Assembly: GCA_025330725.1 (NCBI GenBank)
Contig: JAIWND010000046.1
Span: 62,001-126,000, forward strand
Direction of reading: 5' to 3'
From: Chlamydoabsidia padenii
Taxonomy: Eukaryota; Mucoromycota; Mucoromycetes; Mucorales; Cunninghamellaceae
DNA: 64,000 nt
Each line of letters begins with the position of its first letter. Position 1 is the stretch's first letter. Both the position numbers and the translations under genes were made by a program. The notes beneath the pieces were generated by a model. The model saw only the letters and a program-made list of their open reading frames with translations. It ran no database searches and was not told where the DNA came from. This document shows positions 10,763-22,944 of the stretch, one piece after another.

Positions 10763-11345
10763 TTGGTTAATTAATGATATAAATGTAAGCTATGTTTATA
10801 GGATGAGTGGATAGACTATTCTAAAAGGATGAATATAGCTGGGTTAGAGTTACGTAGCAGACGCAGTTATTGGATACGGCATAGCGAGGATGAAGAGAAA
10901 AACCAGTCTTGATGGATTGATTGATGGATTGTGATTATCGAATGTTGCATGTCGATGTTGGTGGTTTATGGCAATTGAGCAAGCACACAAATGTGAAGAG
11001 ACATCTAGCGCTCAACATGGTCAGGATTTCTGTTGCGCTAACCAACTACTTGCTTCCACCACTCACCAGTTGTTGAATGGTTTCTGAGTATAGTTAAGAG
11101 ATTATTGTATATAAAATGCATCAATGGAGCTAGATTCACTGAACCAGACAGAATACTGGTAATACTCATAAACCCTAACAAAAAAGAATATCATTTCCAT
11201 TGAACAATTCAAACACCGTGAAGAAGCGTTTCGCGTAAATTTAATTTTGAGTAAAACAAGGATTCGAATCCCGATAGACTTGACCCTGTGGCTTTTTGCC
11301 CTGTTCATCCTTCCTCTTTTTATATATATAAAAAAGGTCAATTAT
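10763..11345. other. Intergenic
   Basis: No gene recognised. A GGATTCGAATCCC string near 11260 is discussed under rejected observations. Confidence 0.5.
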
Positions 11346-11349
11346 TCAA

Positions 11350-13635
11350 TTCGCCTTTACTTTGTTGAATAGACGCACGACCGGTACTGTGGAATCTTTC
11401 CATGAAGTCCTCTCAACACGCGAAGAACCCACCAAGTTTACCATGCCTCGTCGTGATTTCGATGCCTTCCGTAAAAGAGAAGAACAAAGGTGCAACTTCT
11501 CCTTATACAACAAAACAAGTGGACCTACTCGCAAGGCTAATGTTGTATTCCTTCAGAGGTTTGGCAATCACGATGGAACATCTTACCATGGTGCAATTAT
11601 CGAACCAACAATCAAGAAACGAAAATATGTACTACGTTATGGAGAAGTAAGTGTCCGTATAATATATATTCATCTAACTAATATGTATACTTCTTTTATA
11701 GACTTATTGTTTCCACCTAGTTGGAGCGTCTAAACCGTCCACCAGCTCTGCTCGTACTCACGATCCGATTTCCTGTGGATGTGAAGCGTACTTGAAGATG
11801 TTGGTCCGCGAAGAAGGCCCCACGGAAGCTACTAATGAATACCATTGGGGACACACTGGACATACACCCGGAAGCATCCAGGACATGGCCTCAGCGCCCA
11901 TAAGTCGAGATGCTCGTTTGGCTCTTCAGCAATTAATTGAAAACAAGATGACCTGGATCAGCATTGAACATCTCTTACGAGGATGCCAATCAGCTGGCAT
12001 TAATTATGGAAATGGGGGGAAATGCGAATATCGAAGAATCAATGCGTCTCACCTATCAGTCGGTGTATTACCAGATGAACAAGACGATGAAATCCAAGTC
12101 TCAACTTGATACTGATCTGGCGAAAAGTTTGATAATGTGGAAGGAAAAGATCGTCTAGTTTGGTGGTTATTGCTTTACGAAGAATATGGAGACGATGAAC
12201 GATGGGATGTTTGCCTTTGCTTTCTGCTCAATTGCAAATGAACGTAAGTATATGGGAAAAAAAAGACGAAGGAACAAGATGGTATATTACTGTTGACTCT
12301 TTATTTTGTTTGGGTATACTGTTTACGGAAGGATGGTAGGATTGTATGCTTGGACTCCATACACAAGACCTGCGTCACTAACCCAAGGAACTTCTGCTAT
12401 CTCTATACCTTGGTGGTACGATCATCTGAAACTGGTAAAGGGCAACCCGTTGGTTTTATGGTTACCAATCATGCGTCTTCTTACCCTGTGCAATTCTGGC
12501 TTCAGTGGCTTCGACAGGACCATGGCTACACTCCTTGTCAAGTGATGATCGACAACTCGGATGCTGAAATCGCTGGTATCAAGACTGCGTTTGGTGATGA
12601 CTCGAAAATTGTGATTTGCCAATAGCATATATTAAAGCCTGGAGGGAAAACATCGTCAAGAAAGTGAAGGTCATCGCGCGAGGATCAACAGCACCAACAG
12701 CAACGGAACGCAAGGCCTACCGTGACGACGTACTTCGACAAATGATTGCGATATTGGTTTCCCAAACCAGTGATGTATTTGAAGAAGCTTGCCGGGAATT
12801 CGAAGAATGCAATGGTGTAGCCGATGATGTCTGGGATGGGTCTGCCCTGGTTGTTTACTTCAACCGGGAATATCTTGGAAAAAAAGACAAGTGGTCATTG
12901 GCTTGGAGAGAGGTAAGTCCTTAGGTGGCATGGATGGTGATGGTGATTGTAGTATAGATACAAGGAACCTGTAGAATATTATACCCTGTTATGTTGTTGC
13001 GACTGTTGATGTTAATAATAAAAACGTTTTTAAATTTGAAATCGTGCTGTTTACGGTAATGCGACTATGACAGAAAGACCAATAATTACGTTAAAGCGTG
13101 GTATCATGGGTTGAAGGAGGTTTATCTGCGCAATTTGAGGACTCAGCGCGTGGATGTCCTAGTGTATATACTTTTTGAGATGGTCGTGCCAGACTTCATG
13201 GCAGATTGCATCAAGACTGGTGCTCTCTTCCGGAGTGGTGTTCTCACTGCCGTCGAAAAAAAAGAAGAAGGGCGAATGCAGTTACCGGTAATGAAAAGGA
13301 AGATAAAAAGGGGCAGCATACCCCCCCCCCAAAAAAAGGGCAGTAACATTGAATATTTTTTTTACATAGATGACGAAGTCAGGGCGATGGTTGATGATGA
13401 AGAACCTGGTATCATCAAGGTCAAATAATTTAACTTGGAAATCGAATTGGTGTACACCATCACATTGAGTGAAAATGAAAACTCAATGGTTTCGTGCACC
13501 TGCTTTTCCTTTGCCCGAGGAGCAACAAGATGCAAGCACATGTTTTTGGTGAACAGGGTGCACCTCATCTTGTTCCCTGACATTGTCCAGCTGCAACATG
13601 TACAAGTGTCAATCCAACAACCCACCAACAACTAA
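11350..13635 (+). pseudogene. Mutator-like (MULE) transposase with SWIM finger, decayed
   Basis: Remnant of a MULE DDE transposase. In order: an N-terminal region with an intron (11647-11700), a middle segment broken by a frameshift near 11985, a catalytic region containing CLDSIHKTC, LVVRSSETGKGQPVGFMVTNH (about 12350-12480) and MIDNSDAEI, then the family motif C-x-W-H destroyed by a stop (ICQ*HILK, TAG at 12623-12625, where Trp is expected), and a C-terminal SWIM zinc finger CTCFSFARG...CKHMF (about 13494-13545). Several frame changes and a homopolymer insertion (C9/A7 near 13322) separate the pieces. The order matches a full-length element on the plus strand. Terminal inverted repeats were not identified. 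Confidence 0.7.
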
Positions 13636-13639
13636 CAAG

Positions 13640-14323
13640 GCGCCAATCCCGACAATTTGGCTAAATCCGTTACAATGTAAAAACACAAATGCCTTTATTT
13701 TTTTATTTTTTGTAATAACAAATGCCTTTATTAAGTACTATTCTTGGCGGACGTTTCCGTCCGCTTCTTTGACCTTATTATTTGGCCAATAAAAATGCTC
13801 CATTTTAACTGTTTTAAACGTCCTCGGAGAGTCCACTTTACACTATGAAATCCACTTGAAAAAAAAGTCATGCGAAATAGACTGGTAGGGGGCAATGCCG
13901 TATCATGAAATGGTGGGTAGTAAAACCAGAAGAGAGAAAGCGGTCTTTCAATTAAAGTTCCGCTTGACATGTTTGCATGGATTGATTTTACCATTGACTC
14001 AGATGTATAGACTGGCCATCTCCATCATCAATAGTTTTCAACTGAATTCCGATTAGAAACAAACCTTAGTTAATAAAACAAAGAAGAAGTCATCCATTCT
14101 AGGTTAATATCCTCCCTGTAGGTGAAACCCATGTAATATTCCTTGTCTATATAACATTCCCAGTTACCATTATATTTACAGAGAGTATGATTTTTTATTT
14201 ATAACAATGTTGCAGTTCACGGAACAAGCAATGTCAATAAAGTATAAAAGAATCCCATCGTACTCACTAGCCTTTCTACTTTTTAGATACACTATATTTT
14301 TTTATTCCTTTATTCTTTATATT
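13640..14323. other. Non-coding
   Basis: AT-rich sequence with a small palindrome (GGACGTTTCCGTCC near 13750). No gene seen. Confidence 0.5.
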
Positions 14324-14877
14324 TTAATCATCCCAATCCCCAACACCATGACCGACAGATAAGCAATGGCACCAATTGGAGATCTTGATGCAAAAACCTC
14401 CACCGCCGACTACTTCATTGCCACCACCAGTGTGAATCAAACCAAGACATGACAACAAAGTACAATAATAGGCAATGTTGTCAAGCGTGGAGTTGTATAG
14501 ATGTAAGTTCTCCACCAAAATTGTCCTGATATTACCACCATTGTCATTGGGAACTTGACAGTCTTCTTGATCGCCACCTTCAGCCAAAGGTACACCCGGT
14601 TGACTTGACGGATTTCTAAATGTTGTAGAAATCGACAGTTTTTCAAAGCCAATCGTAAAATGTTGGCTGTCAGGTGTTGGCTACCTTCGAGTCTATATTT
14701 GCGCAGACTGAGGCACCAAATATGGGTTTTCACCGAAAAACCCGCCACGGCCGACAATGTAATTGTCAGCACCATTACCGACGATAAGGAATGGCACCTA
14801 TTGGAGATCTTGATGGAAAAACCATTACCGCCGGCTATATCATTACCAACACCATACGTGAGTGACAGGTTGTACAA
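14324..14877 (-). pseudogene. Leucine-rich-repeat / F-box-like protein remnant
   Basis: Two overlapping minus-strand frames together read like part of an LRR protein: SQHLTANILRLALKNCRFLQ, then (after a frameshift near 14585) GGNIRTILVENLHLYNSTLD and IAYYCTLLSCLGLIHTGGG. Regular Leu/Ile/Cys/Asn spacing is typical of the LRR part of fungal F-box proteins. The 14340-14430 and 14750-14850 segments are a diverged direct repeat (GGGGFCIKISNWCHCLS against GGNGFSIKISNRCHSLS). No F-box is visible. Probably a gene fragment. Confidence 0.35.
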
Positions 14878-14879
14878 AT

Positions 14880-15781
14880 ACTCTTTTTTCTTTTTTTTCT
14901 TTTACCTGATGGCCACAATCAAAGTTTGATTTCCGCTCTTCGAAAACGGCAGAGATGTGTCAAAAGAAAAAACAAGAAAGAGAAAAACAGTGATGTGTAG
15001 TATCAATCTTAAAGTGAGAAAAAGGTAAAGAAGAAGAAACAAGCGAAAGAGAAGTAAAAAGTGATTCCTGAACCTGTATAATGTTAATATCCCGCTTGGT
15101 GTCAAATCCTATTGTTTCGATGAAGAAGGTCATGTTTTTCTTATTGATGGATGGTGGTGCTATTGTTTCTATTTGAATGGGGAATTTTTACTAGTGTATG
15201 TATTTATCTATCTATTACCCTTGACTGTATTCCCATCTTGATCATCCTCTTTATCGATCATTGTTACACAATGTCCGTGCACCACCTCTTCTCTAAAACT
15301 TTAATTACGTTTCCTCACAATCATGTCCCTGTTACTTTTTTTTTCTTCATCTGTATTAACTAAACTACACAACAGTCTAATTGCGAGTGACAATATCAAC
15401 GAGCAAGGGATCAAGAAAAGATGATGTGTTTTATTAAAAAATATATAGAAAAAAAAAAAAGGAAGAAACACCATTTGTGCTTGCTTTTACTCCACTTTTT
15501 CACATGTTCGAGTTACAATCGGATATCGGATAATATTCCATGTTGATTAGAATCGTCGTGTCACTAATGAATGGAAAGAGTCAAGTAGAGTACAAAGCAA
15601 AGATGCCATTTATCAAATCCCATTGCTATATTATATATATCAATGATTATGTTCAAATAGGATAAGAAAAAAAGGGGGTCACATCCGGCATCAGTAAATA
15701 TATACAAAACATGATAGACTCTTGTTTTTTGAAAAAACAAACTCTCTCTACCACTTCCTTCTACTTTATATACATATACAT
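14880..15781. other. Non-coding
   Basis: AT-rich and pyrimidine-rich DNA. No gene recognised. Confidence 0.5.
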
Positions 15782-18700
15782 ATGGATGAAGACGCTACCC
15801 CATCAAAAACATCTCACTGTATCCCTCCACCTGACGATGGCGAAGTTTTTATAATCATTCCAGTATACAGAACGATGTGATCATTTCATCAAAATAGCAT
15901 TCAAGGACCGACTGGAGGAACAGCTGAAGAAAGTTGTCAAATCCTACAAGAACACCCCACAAGTAAAGAAGTCATATTGGAAAGATAAAGGAGGATCAAT
16001 AGAAACCTCGTTTTCGTTTATTTTATAAAAAACCCGCAGCCTTGTGGAATGAATGCAACGGGAAGCTGGAAGCTGGAAGTAGAAAGGAGAGTGAGTAAGT
16101 ATATATAAGTTTAATTACTGATCATTCTTTCACATGAGATGTGCCAACAACTACGACTGCAGATAGTATGACGGACTTCTGTGTCAAAAATTATTATGCA
16201 CTGGAGGTGAAATGGAGAAAGTTTGTAGCAGAAAACATTGATGTAGTATATGATGAAGTAACGTCCCCAAGAAAGATACCGGTAAAGCTTCAACCTCGTC
16301 AAAAAGAAAGTAATCAGATGACCAGCCAAAATTAAGAGAAAACAAGCGAATGAAGGTGAACCAAGGTGTGAAGACCATCAAGACAAATACGAAAATTAGG
16401 AGAGCGAAATGGCGAGAAAGATGCTTGGATTTGATGAAGACTGTTTCTGATGTAGTATACGAGATGTCAATCATGGTACCCCTGATCGCGCAGTTCTACC
16501 TTGACAGGTAAATCCATCAAATTATATATCATTAAAGACAGCTAATGCACCTTTGTTATATTTTGGACAGCCATTCTTCTTATTCATTTGTTACTGACAT
16601 TGTACCATCTTCCCATCTCCGACAAAAATGTGAAAGAAAACTGTCTCACCTCGACCGGGACATGAAGGACAGACTAATGAATATGAAAACACGAACGGAT
16701 TCTCAAAAAAGAAAACTATTGGATACATTTACAAATTGACATCTTGAACGTCTCTTTTACAAGTTTTATGGTGCAAAACAACGAAAGGACTGCGCAGTGC
16801 TTGATGAAGCGTCATTTTCTCAAGTGTCTACTTCTTCCACTGAAATGTTTACGCCTTCCTCTCAAATGTCATTTTCTTCCATGGGGATGTCTTCTTTGAA
16901 AGTTACCAATGAAGAATTCTTACTTCCATACGAAGACTTTGATGCACGCTTTCTAAATGACTTACCTGATGGGTATTATCCATTAATTCTTTCTCAATTC
17001 ACGATAATGGCAGCCAACATTATGAATATGCACGCAGACAACCGGGTGAACTATGTTATGAAAAAGGCTATTACTGTGCTGTTACGGATAAATCTGTGTC
17101 CAGAAAGAGAAAAATCATACTATGACAGAATTAAAGGGTGAATAAAAGAAAACCAACTGATTCTATAATAAAGATAATTAAAGTACTGATGTTTACTCTT
17201 CTCTTTTTAGTGTTCACTCGACAAAAAAGGATCCTGCAGGAAAGAAGTCTCAAATAGTAAAACTCAAGGTTGATCGGAGACAACTGGAATTGCGGCTCTG
17301 GAAACACAAGAAAAGAATTCGCTAATTTGGACGACGTACACCAAAAGCTCATTATGAGAAAAAAATCCTGTATGAAAAAACCAAGGTGGAAAATCTCGAA
17401 ACCGAACTCAATGATCTGAAAGCGAAAATCGCAAACATGAGAAAAGAACATACTCTTTTTGAAAAAAAGAATGCTCCTATTGAACAAGGCAATCCTTCTA
17501 CTGAAACAATGGATGATGAAGTAATGGATACTATCTCGGCACCTACCTCAGATCTTCAGCATCGTCCCAGAGCAGCGATGATCAATCGTTTATGTGAATT
17601 TTTGATGAAACACCTACGATAAAAACCAAATGACGATCCGCTCACGCAAGAGGAAATTATGGACACCTTCCCAGCAATAAACGAACAGTCAACTGCTCCC
17701 ATCGTCAAGGTTTTTACATTCTTTCGGCGTTTTGTTTTACAAGAAGTGAATGAAGCCGAGATTGATAGTCATATATTGGTAAACCTTCACACTATCGATA
17801 TGTGCAACGCGGTGCTGCAATCCACAGGTTATGGTCGATACTCACGTAAAATGACACCTGAACCTTCTCTGGGCACATTACATGCTCTCCATATCAGTTT
17901 CAATGGTCTTTATACATTCACCCGATGTGTTGACGACTCGAACAAGAAAAACACAAGCATATTAAAAACCAGACAAGGTGATTCGATTAGAAGTTTGAAA
18001 ATGGCCTCCTCCGAATCCTGCAGCCGTTTTCGAAACATGTATTGATATGCAAGCGGTTGAAGGATTGTGTGCCAAAAGAAAAGTTGAATTCGATAACAAG
18101 ATCATCATTACATCTTCTGGCGTCATCCATCTTCAAGTGACTTATAACAAAAAGGAATCTTCTCATTCATTTGCTTATTCGACGGTTGACCATAAAGCAC
18201 ATCGCCAGCAAGCTGACAAGCAAAAAGACTGGGACGACATGGCCGCCTTGAAACAAGAAACCAACAACCTTTATGCACGACTGAAAGGTATCAAGGCGTC
18301 CGTATCTTATTTGCAAAAGACTATCAAAGACAATAATCAACAGATTTTCAACATTGTCAAGCCTTTTCGTGAATCACCCAGCAGTCAGCTCATGGAAGAT
18401 AAAAAAGCATGTATCGAAAAGCGGAAAATCAACAAAACATCTTTGAATCGCATATACCGTCAAGTTATTGATGTATATGCTGACATTGATGTAGCTAACA
18501 AGAAGAAAGCGGTGATCTACAACAACATCAATGATTAAAAATCCGTTGATACTACTTCTTCTTGTGAACCTACTGTTGATGGCTACCTACGAGTTGGAAG
18601 CAAGTATATTGGCGTCGATCCTGGTGTCAAGACCATGGCGTCGGCGGTGATTATGAACTCGGAACAATCAGGGACGTACCTCTTACTTTCTAACAAGTAT

Positions 18701-19698
18701 GCAGCTTTGGAACAACATCTCGACAACAATAAAGATGCAAGAAAAAAGTTCTGGAGTTTGTCAAGAAGAAAATATTGGCCAAGTCCATTAGCAGTAAAGC
18801 CCGGACCTTGCAAAACCGAATCAAGCTGCAAGGTGAAAAGAAGAAGAATGATAATGTCTTGGTGGTGGAAAAACAATCGTCGGAACTGGGGGAAAAATCA
18901 AAACCGACAATGCAGGTGAGGTGCTCATTGATAAATTCTTCTATAACAAGCAATCAAGAGACACTTTGACACAATTTTATCACCAATCGCCCTGGATGAA
19001 GAAGATAAAGAACGGTGTGCCGCGTTTTCGTGACAAGGCATACACCGCCGTCGCTAGTCAGATCATAAAGGCTGCTCCTTCTTCCTCTTCCTCTTCTTTT
19101 TCTTCTTATGCTCCTGCTTTCTCTTCTGCTAGTGCTGCTTGTGCTACTACTTCTGCTTCTCTTGCTGCTCCTGCTACGGCTAAAAAAGGGAAAGGGAAAG
19201 GGAAAGGGAAAAAAAATCACTGCACCTACCACCATTTATTATGGCGATGCTGGTCGTGGTTTTGGTTCAAGAATCCATGGGCAAGAAAGAAGAAGTACGG
19301 ACCGGCTACAAATGGCATTGTATTCGAAATTAAATACAAAATTGATCAACACAAACGAATACTTGTCATCCAAACTATGCTGCCTTTGTGATAGTCGTGA
19401 CCAGCATCCAAAGCGTCGGAACGGTCGCGCAAACCTTGGTGTCGTCCATTGTATCAACCCCGATTGCTTTGGAAGAAAGCATGGATACTCACTTCGTGGT
19501 CGAGATGCAAATGCTGCCATTAACATCATTAACATTGGTATACATCTGGCTGCCACAAATGTGGCGTATCCTGCTTTCTCAACATCAACAACAACAACAA
19601 CAGATAATGTATTAGCTAAACATCTTTTTGGGTCGCGTCCTTTCTGGTATGGGAACACTCTTGGCTCCCCGTCCTCTGAGGCGAGATGGGTCTCTTAG
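15782..19698 (+). pseudogene. Large divergent Fanzor (family B), degenerate
   Basis: The 3' part holds TnpB/Fanzor signatures: RuvC-I KYIGVDPGVKTMAS (about 18605-18646), the conserved GD motif IYYGDAGRGFG (about 19228), a zinc ribbon with LCCLCDSR and CINPDCFG (about 19378-19470) and RuvC-III GRDANAAINI (about 19500). A long N-terminal region precedes it: DEDATPSKTSHCIPPPDDG at 15785, a coiled-coil-like segment at 17340-17490 and conserved-looking blocks to 18540. The frame is broken by stops (for example TGA 16737-16739, TAA 17620-17622) and frameshifts near 17995, 18745, 18925 and 19212 (A6/G runs). Introns include 16511-16570. A relative of its linker region lies at 55.2-55.5 kb on the minus strand. 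The Fanzor call is firm for 18.6-19.7 kb; the 5' limit is inferred from continuous protein-like sequence. Confidence 0.6.
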
Positions 19699-19726
19699 AA
19701 GGTGAGTTAAAAAGTTACACATCATA

Positions 19727-19921
19727 CAGTATTTCAACTTTGAATTCGGACGATGTGCAATTTTTTTCGGACGGTCGGAATTACAAATTCGGACGACTGT
19801 AATTTTTTTTTCAGACGAGTGCAAATTTTTATTCGGACGGGGATTAAATTTAATCAGACTGGTCAAAGATTTTTTTGGGACGAGGCCAAAAAATTTAGAC
19901 GAGGCAAAATTCGGACGGTGA
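19727..19921 (+). repeat. Left terminal inverted repeat
   Basis: Inverted copy of 20220-20414; perfect over the outer 147 nt by eye, with small differences inside. Confidence 0.85.
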
Positions 19922-19925
19922 GAAA

Positions 19926-20180
19926 AAAGTACTCATCAAGGAACGAGGGTATAAGCCGTTATACATGCCACCATATTCGCCCTTTTTGAATCCAATCGAA
20001 GAATGCTGGGCCAAAATTAAGGCACACATCAGAAGAAATCCCCTTACCGAAGATGATCAGCTCAGCGATCGTATAGCTGAGGCCTGTCAGACTGTAACCA
20101 TCGATGATTGCCAAGGTTGGATTCGTCATTCAGAAACCTTTTGGGATCGTTGTCTCAGAAAAGAAGTCGGTTTGAAATAG
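19926..20180 (+). pseudogene. Tc1-type transposase, C-terminal fragment
   Basis: Frame ending at 20180 contains MPPYSPFLNPIEECWAKIK, the segment with the third acidic residue (NPIE) of the Tc1/mariner DDE catalytic triad. The first two Asp residues and the DNA-binding domain are missing, so the protein cannot catalyse transposition. It abuts the left inverted repeat, which shows that the deletion removed the 5' part of the gene. Confidence 0.85.
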
Positions 20181-20219
20181 CTTCATTGTCATTCTCTTTG
20201 TCCTCCGCCTTTCCCCTTC

Positions 20220-20414
20220 ATCTCAACTTTTCTTTGTCGTCCAAATAAAATCTTGCCTCGTCCCAATAAAATCTTTGACCAGTCTGATTAAATTTAATCC
20301 CCGTCCGAATAAAAATTTGCACTCGTCTGAAAAAAAAATTACAGTCGTCCGAATTTGTAATTCCGACCGTCCGAAAAAAATTGCACATCGTCCGAATTCA
20401 AAGTTGAAATACTG
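20220..20414 (-). repeat. Right terminal inverted repeat
   Basis: Inverted copy of 19727-19921. Confidence 0.85.
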
Positions 20415-20568
20415 TATCTTCTTCCGCAAAACGCTAACTGACATTTTATTCTCCGCTTATTCGACGAAAAATTCAAGTTACTCAAGCGTCTGAGTTCATA
20501 GGAAAAAAATAAAAGGGAGGGCTCTGTACTCTTTTACACATCCTCTCTTTTTCTAATATCGTATAGTA

Positions 20569-21195
20569 ATGGCTCTAATTGTGAAAGATTTACAACTCGA
20601 AGAGAAGTTCATACTAAATGAAATATTTGCTTCGGACGAACTTGAGACCCAAACTTTGTTGACAGCAGTCTTATCCCTGACAAAAAAGGAACACGGGCTC
20701 GAAGAAAATGCTGGTCCTAGTAAACGAAGCGAGGCTGAAAAAGGTCAACATTCTAATGGGATAGATGAAGAAAACACAAGTGGAGAAAAAGAAGAAGAAA
20801 AAGCTGATAACTATGATAACGATGATGGTAATGATGATGAAAAAGAAGGAGAAGAATGGAGTGACGATGACTATACTGTTATAAAGGCTTACTACGAGAA
20901 TGAAGAGGAAGACGATGATATGGTAAGCTTTACTGATCAGACCGGATTCTCCTCACTCCTTCAACAACAACAGCAAGAAGTAAAACAGGGTCCAAGAGAT
21001 AGCAAACTTAGCAACGATAAAATGGATCAAGGATTCTGTCATAAATCAACTTCTCACACCTATGACACCCATGACAGACAACCCCGACAAAATCAGATGG
21101 AGTCAAGCGACACCAGTGTAGACTCAAGTTTAGCTGATGATAATGATGATAAAGATCAAACATCAGAGCCTCCAAAGAAGAAGTCAAGAATATAG
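20569..21195 (+). CDS. Acidic hydrophilic protein, probably nuclear
   Basis: Intronless frame of 208 residues. After a short ordered-looking N-terminus (about residues 1-45, alternating hydrophobic and acidic), the chain is dominated by Glu, Asp, Lys and Asn, with an acidic block at about 65-125 (DNDDGNDDEKEGEEWSDDD) and a glutamine run (about 131-135). It ends PPKKKSRI, a classic monopartite nuclear-localisation signal. No cysteine-rich or catalytic motif is seen. The composition fits chromatin- or RNA-associated regulators, but I recognise no family. The short AT-rich leader before the ATG includes AAATAAAAG near 20505. Confidence 0.6.
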   Translation: MALIVKDLQLEEKFILNEIFASDELETQTLLTAVLSLTKKEHGLEENAGPSKRSEAEKGQHSNGIDEENTSGEKEEEKADNYDNDDGNDDEKEGEEWSDDDYTVIKAYYENEEEDDDMVSFTDQTGFSSLLQQQQQEVKQGPRDSKLSNDKMDQGFCHKSTSHTYDTHDRQPRQNQMESSDTSVDSSLADDNDDKDQTSEPPKKKSRI

Positions 21196-21304
21196 AATTG
21201 ATATAAAAGATTCATCGTCATCGTCGTCATTATCAAAGTTGACTGAAGAAAAAGATATATTCATATTGGAGAGATATAATATAAATAATTTTTTTTTTGA
21301 TCAT

Positions 21305-22944
21305 CTATTCTTTTTCCTTTACAGTGTAGTGTTGCCCAGCAAAAGTCCATTGATCACCATCAATAACACCTTGTTCAGTTGTTGGCGATAGATCGATAAG
21401 ATGACTAGGTTGGAGAGAAAACATTTTGGAGTTGAGTTGAACCTTTTTCTTTTGTTGTACTTGGGCATATTTGTCATTAGCTAAACTTAGCTCTTCATCT
21501 AACGTTTTGACATGATGTAAGCGATTAGTCAGTTGTGGTGTCATCCAAAACGAGTCTTCTTCTTCCTGGGACGGTGACATTGAAGGTTTTTCAACGTGGT
21601 GGTGGATTTCTTCCCAGAATTTGTTCTCTATCCGACCACCCTTTGGGGTACTTTTCCAATGGGGAAAAAAGGCAATTTGTTTAGTGGTTCATTATACTTT
21701 TCTTCTTCTTCTTCTACGGTAAAGGACTTACGTGATAAATTCACTGGATCGTAATCGGGCTTTCGGAATATCACTTGGCGTATTGTTAAGCACTTTTTGC
21801 GGTGCGGTAGATCGTGAAGATATAGGTGATGAAGAGGGTATTGGGCCCGACTTTGTGGTTGTTTTTGGTATCAATGGTATATTTGATGTTGAAGACAGAG
21901 AGTTTGATAAGAAGACAGGAAGATCCAGTGATTGATGAGGTAAGATTGGCGAGCCCAACGGTGTGCTTGTGGTAAACATTGGCCGTGGCGAAGAATGACT
22001 TTGTTTTCGAACCGATCCCAATGGATGAATGCTATTTGGAGTTGGGTAAGGCCTAAGGGGAAAAGATGCGTCTTTGCTGTTATTTGTTGACTGAAAAGGA
22101 GATGAGACATTGCCATCCTCTTTTTGTCGTCGTGATCTATCCAGAAACAATCGCTGTTGGTTTGCTGTTGTCCTTATAACTTTTTTAGATTTGGTCAATG
22201 CAAAAGATTGTTGCTGAACAAGTAAAATACTATGTGAAAGTTGTTTCAGTCGTCGTGATTCATCTATTAACTGATCCCGGATCAAGATACTTGGTGAGGA
22301 TGGACAGGTTATACCACTGGTATATTGACTTTTCCTGATCGGAGAAGGCGGCGACGGAGCTAAACGTTCCGGGCTCCGTAAATAGACAATTGCCGAGATA
22401 TCGTCCTCATCTTGCTGTTGAAAAAATAGACTGCTGTTACTATTAGGGGTTTGGACGGAAGTTGGTGACAATGTCATTGGTCGAGGTGGTGGGTAATTAG
22501 GATAACGAGAAGGGCTCAAAACATGTCGATTATCTACAACATTCGACCAGATGAGTTTCTTTTAATATCAAGTGACACCGACTTACTTGTTTCATCGAAT
22601 AAATGTCGAGAGTTGTCTGTCACCAGCTGTTCCATCATGGGTGTCAACAAGGTCGACACATTCTGACGAGGTAACCTTTTCGGGGTAGATTTATGAATCA
22701 TGGCTCTGTCTTTTTTTGCACACTTCTTTCAAAAAAACAATAAAACAATCTCAGTTGATGGAGATATCGTTGCCATGACATTACTTACCGGTTGTCGTGG
22801 TGATCGCGTAGGCGTCAATGCTTTAGCAATATAACCATAAAACTGATCAAATTCCTTGGCAGCATCCTCACGAGCATCTCGACAATCATCTACAAAAGAT
22901 GACGATCGTTTGGTGGGAGAGAAACGGATATATTGTTCCCCCAT
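21305..22944 (-). CDS. Disordered Ser/Pro-rich protein, unknown function
   Basis: Four-exon model: 22944-22789, 22722-22587 (or from 22725; two in-frame acceptors), 22533-21732, 21650-21305, giving about 479 residues with all junctions in frame. The N-terminus (MGEQYIRFSPTKRSSSFVDD, followed by a short acidic helix) and the second exon (CAKKDRAMIHKSTPKRLPRQ) are the most ordered-looking parts. The middle is dominated by Ser, Pro, Thr and Gln with many SP and TP sites (for example SPERLAPSPPSP), which would suit proline-directed kinases. The last exon contains RIENKFWEEIHHHVEKP and a coiled-coil-like EELSLANDKYAQVQQKKK. No known domain is visible. A cell-cycle-regulated scaffold is conceivable but is only inference. 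Confidence 0.65.

Larger units (their letters stand above)
19727..20414. mobile_element. Tc1/mariner deletion derivative (non-autonomous)
   Basis: A 688-bp element flanked by TA on both sides (19725-19726 and 20415-20416) and beginning CAGTATTTCAAC, as expected for Tc1/mariner insertion. The ends form inverted repeats that I read as identical for about 147 nt and similar for about 195 nt. They are built of CGGACG-type motifs with A/T runs. The interior keeps only the last part of a transposase. It landed about 30 nt after the family B Fanzor frame. The near-perfect arms imply a recent insertion. Confidence 0.9.

Noticed and set aside
11255..11285. GGATTCGAATCCC resembles a tRNA B box
   Set aside because: No A box, acceptor stem or anticodon arm could be placed on either strand; the match is a short palindrome.
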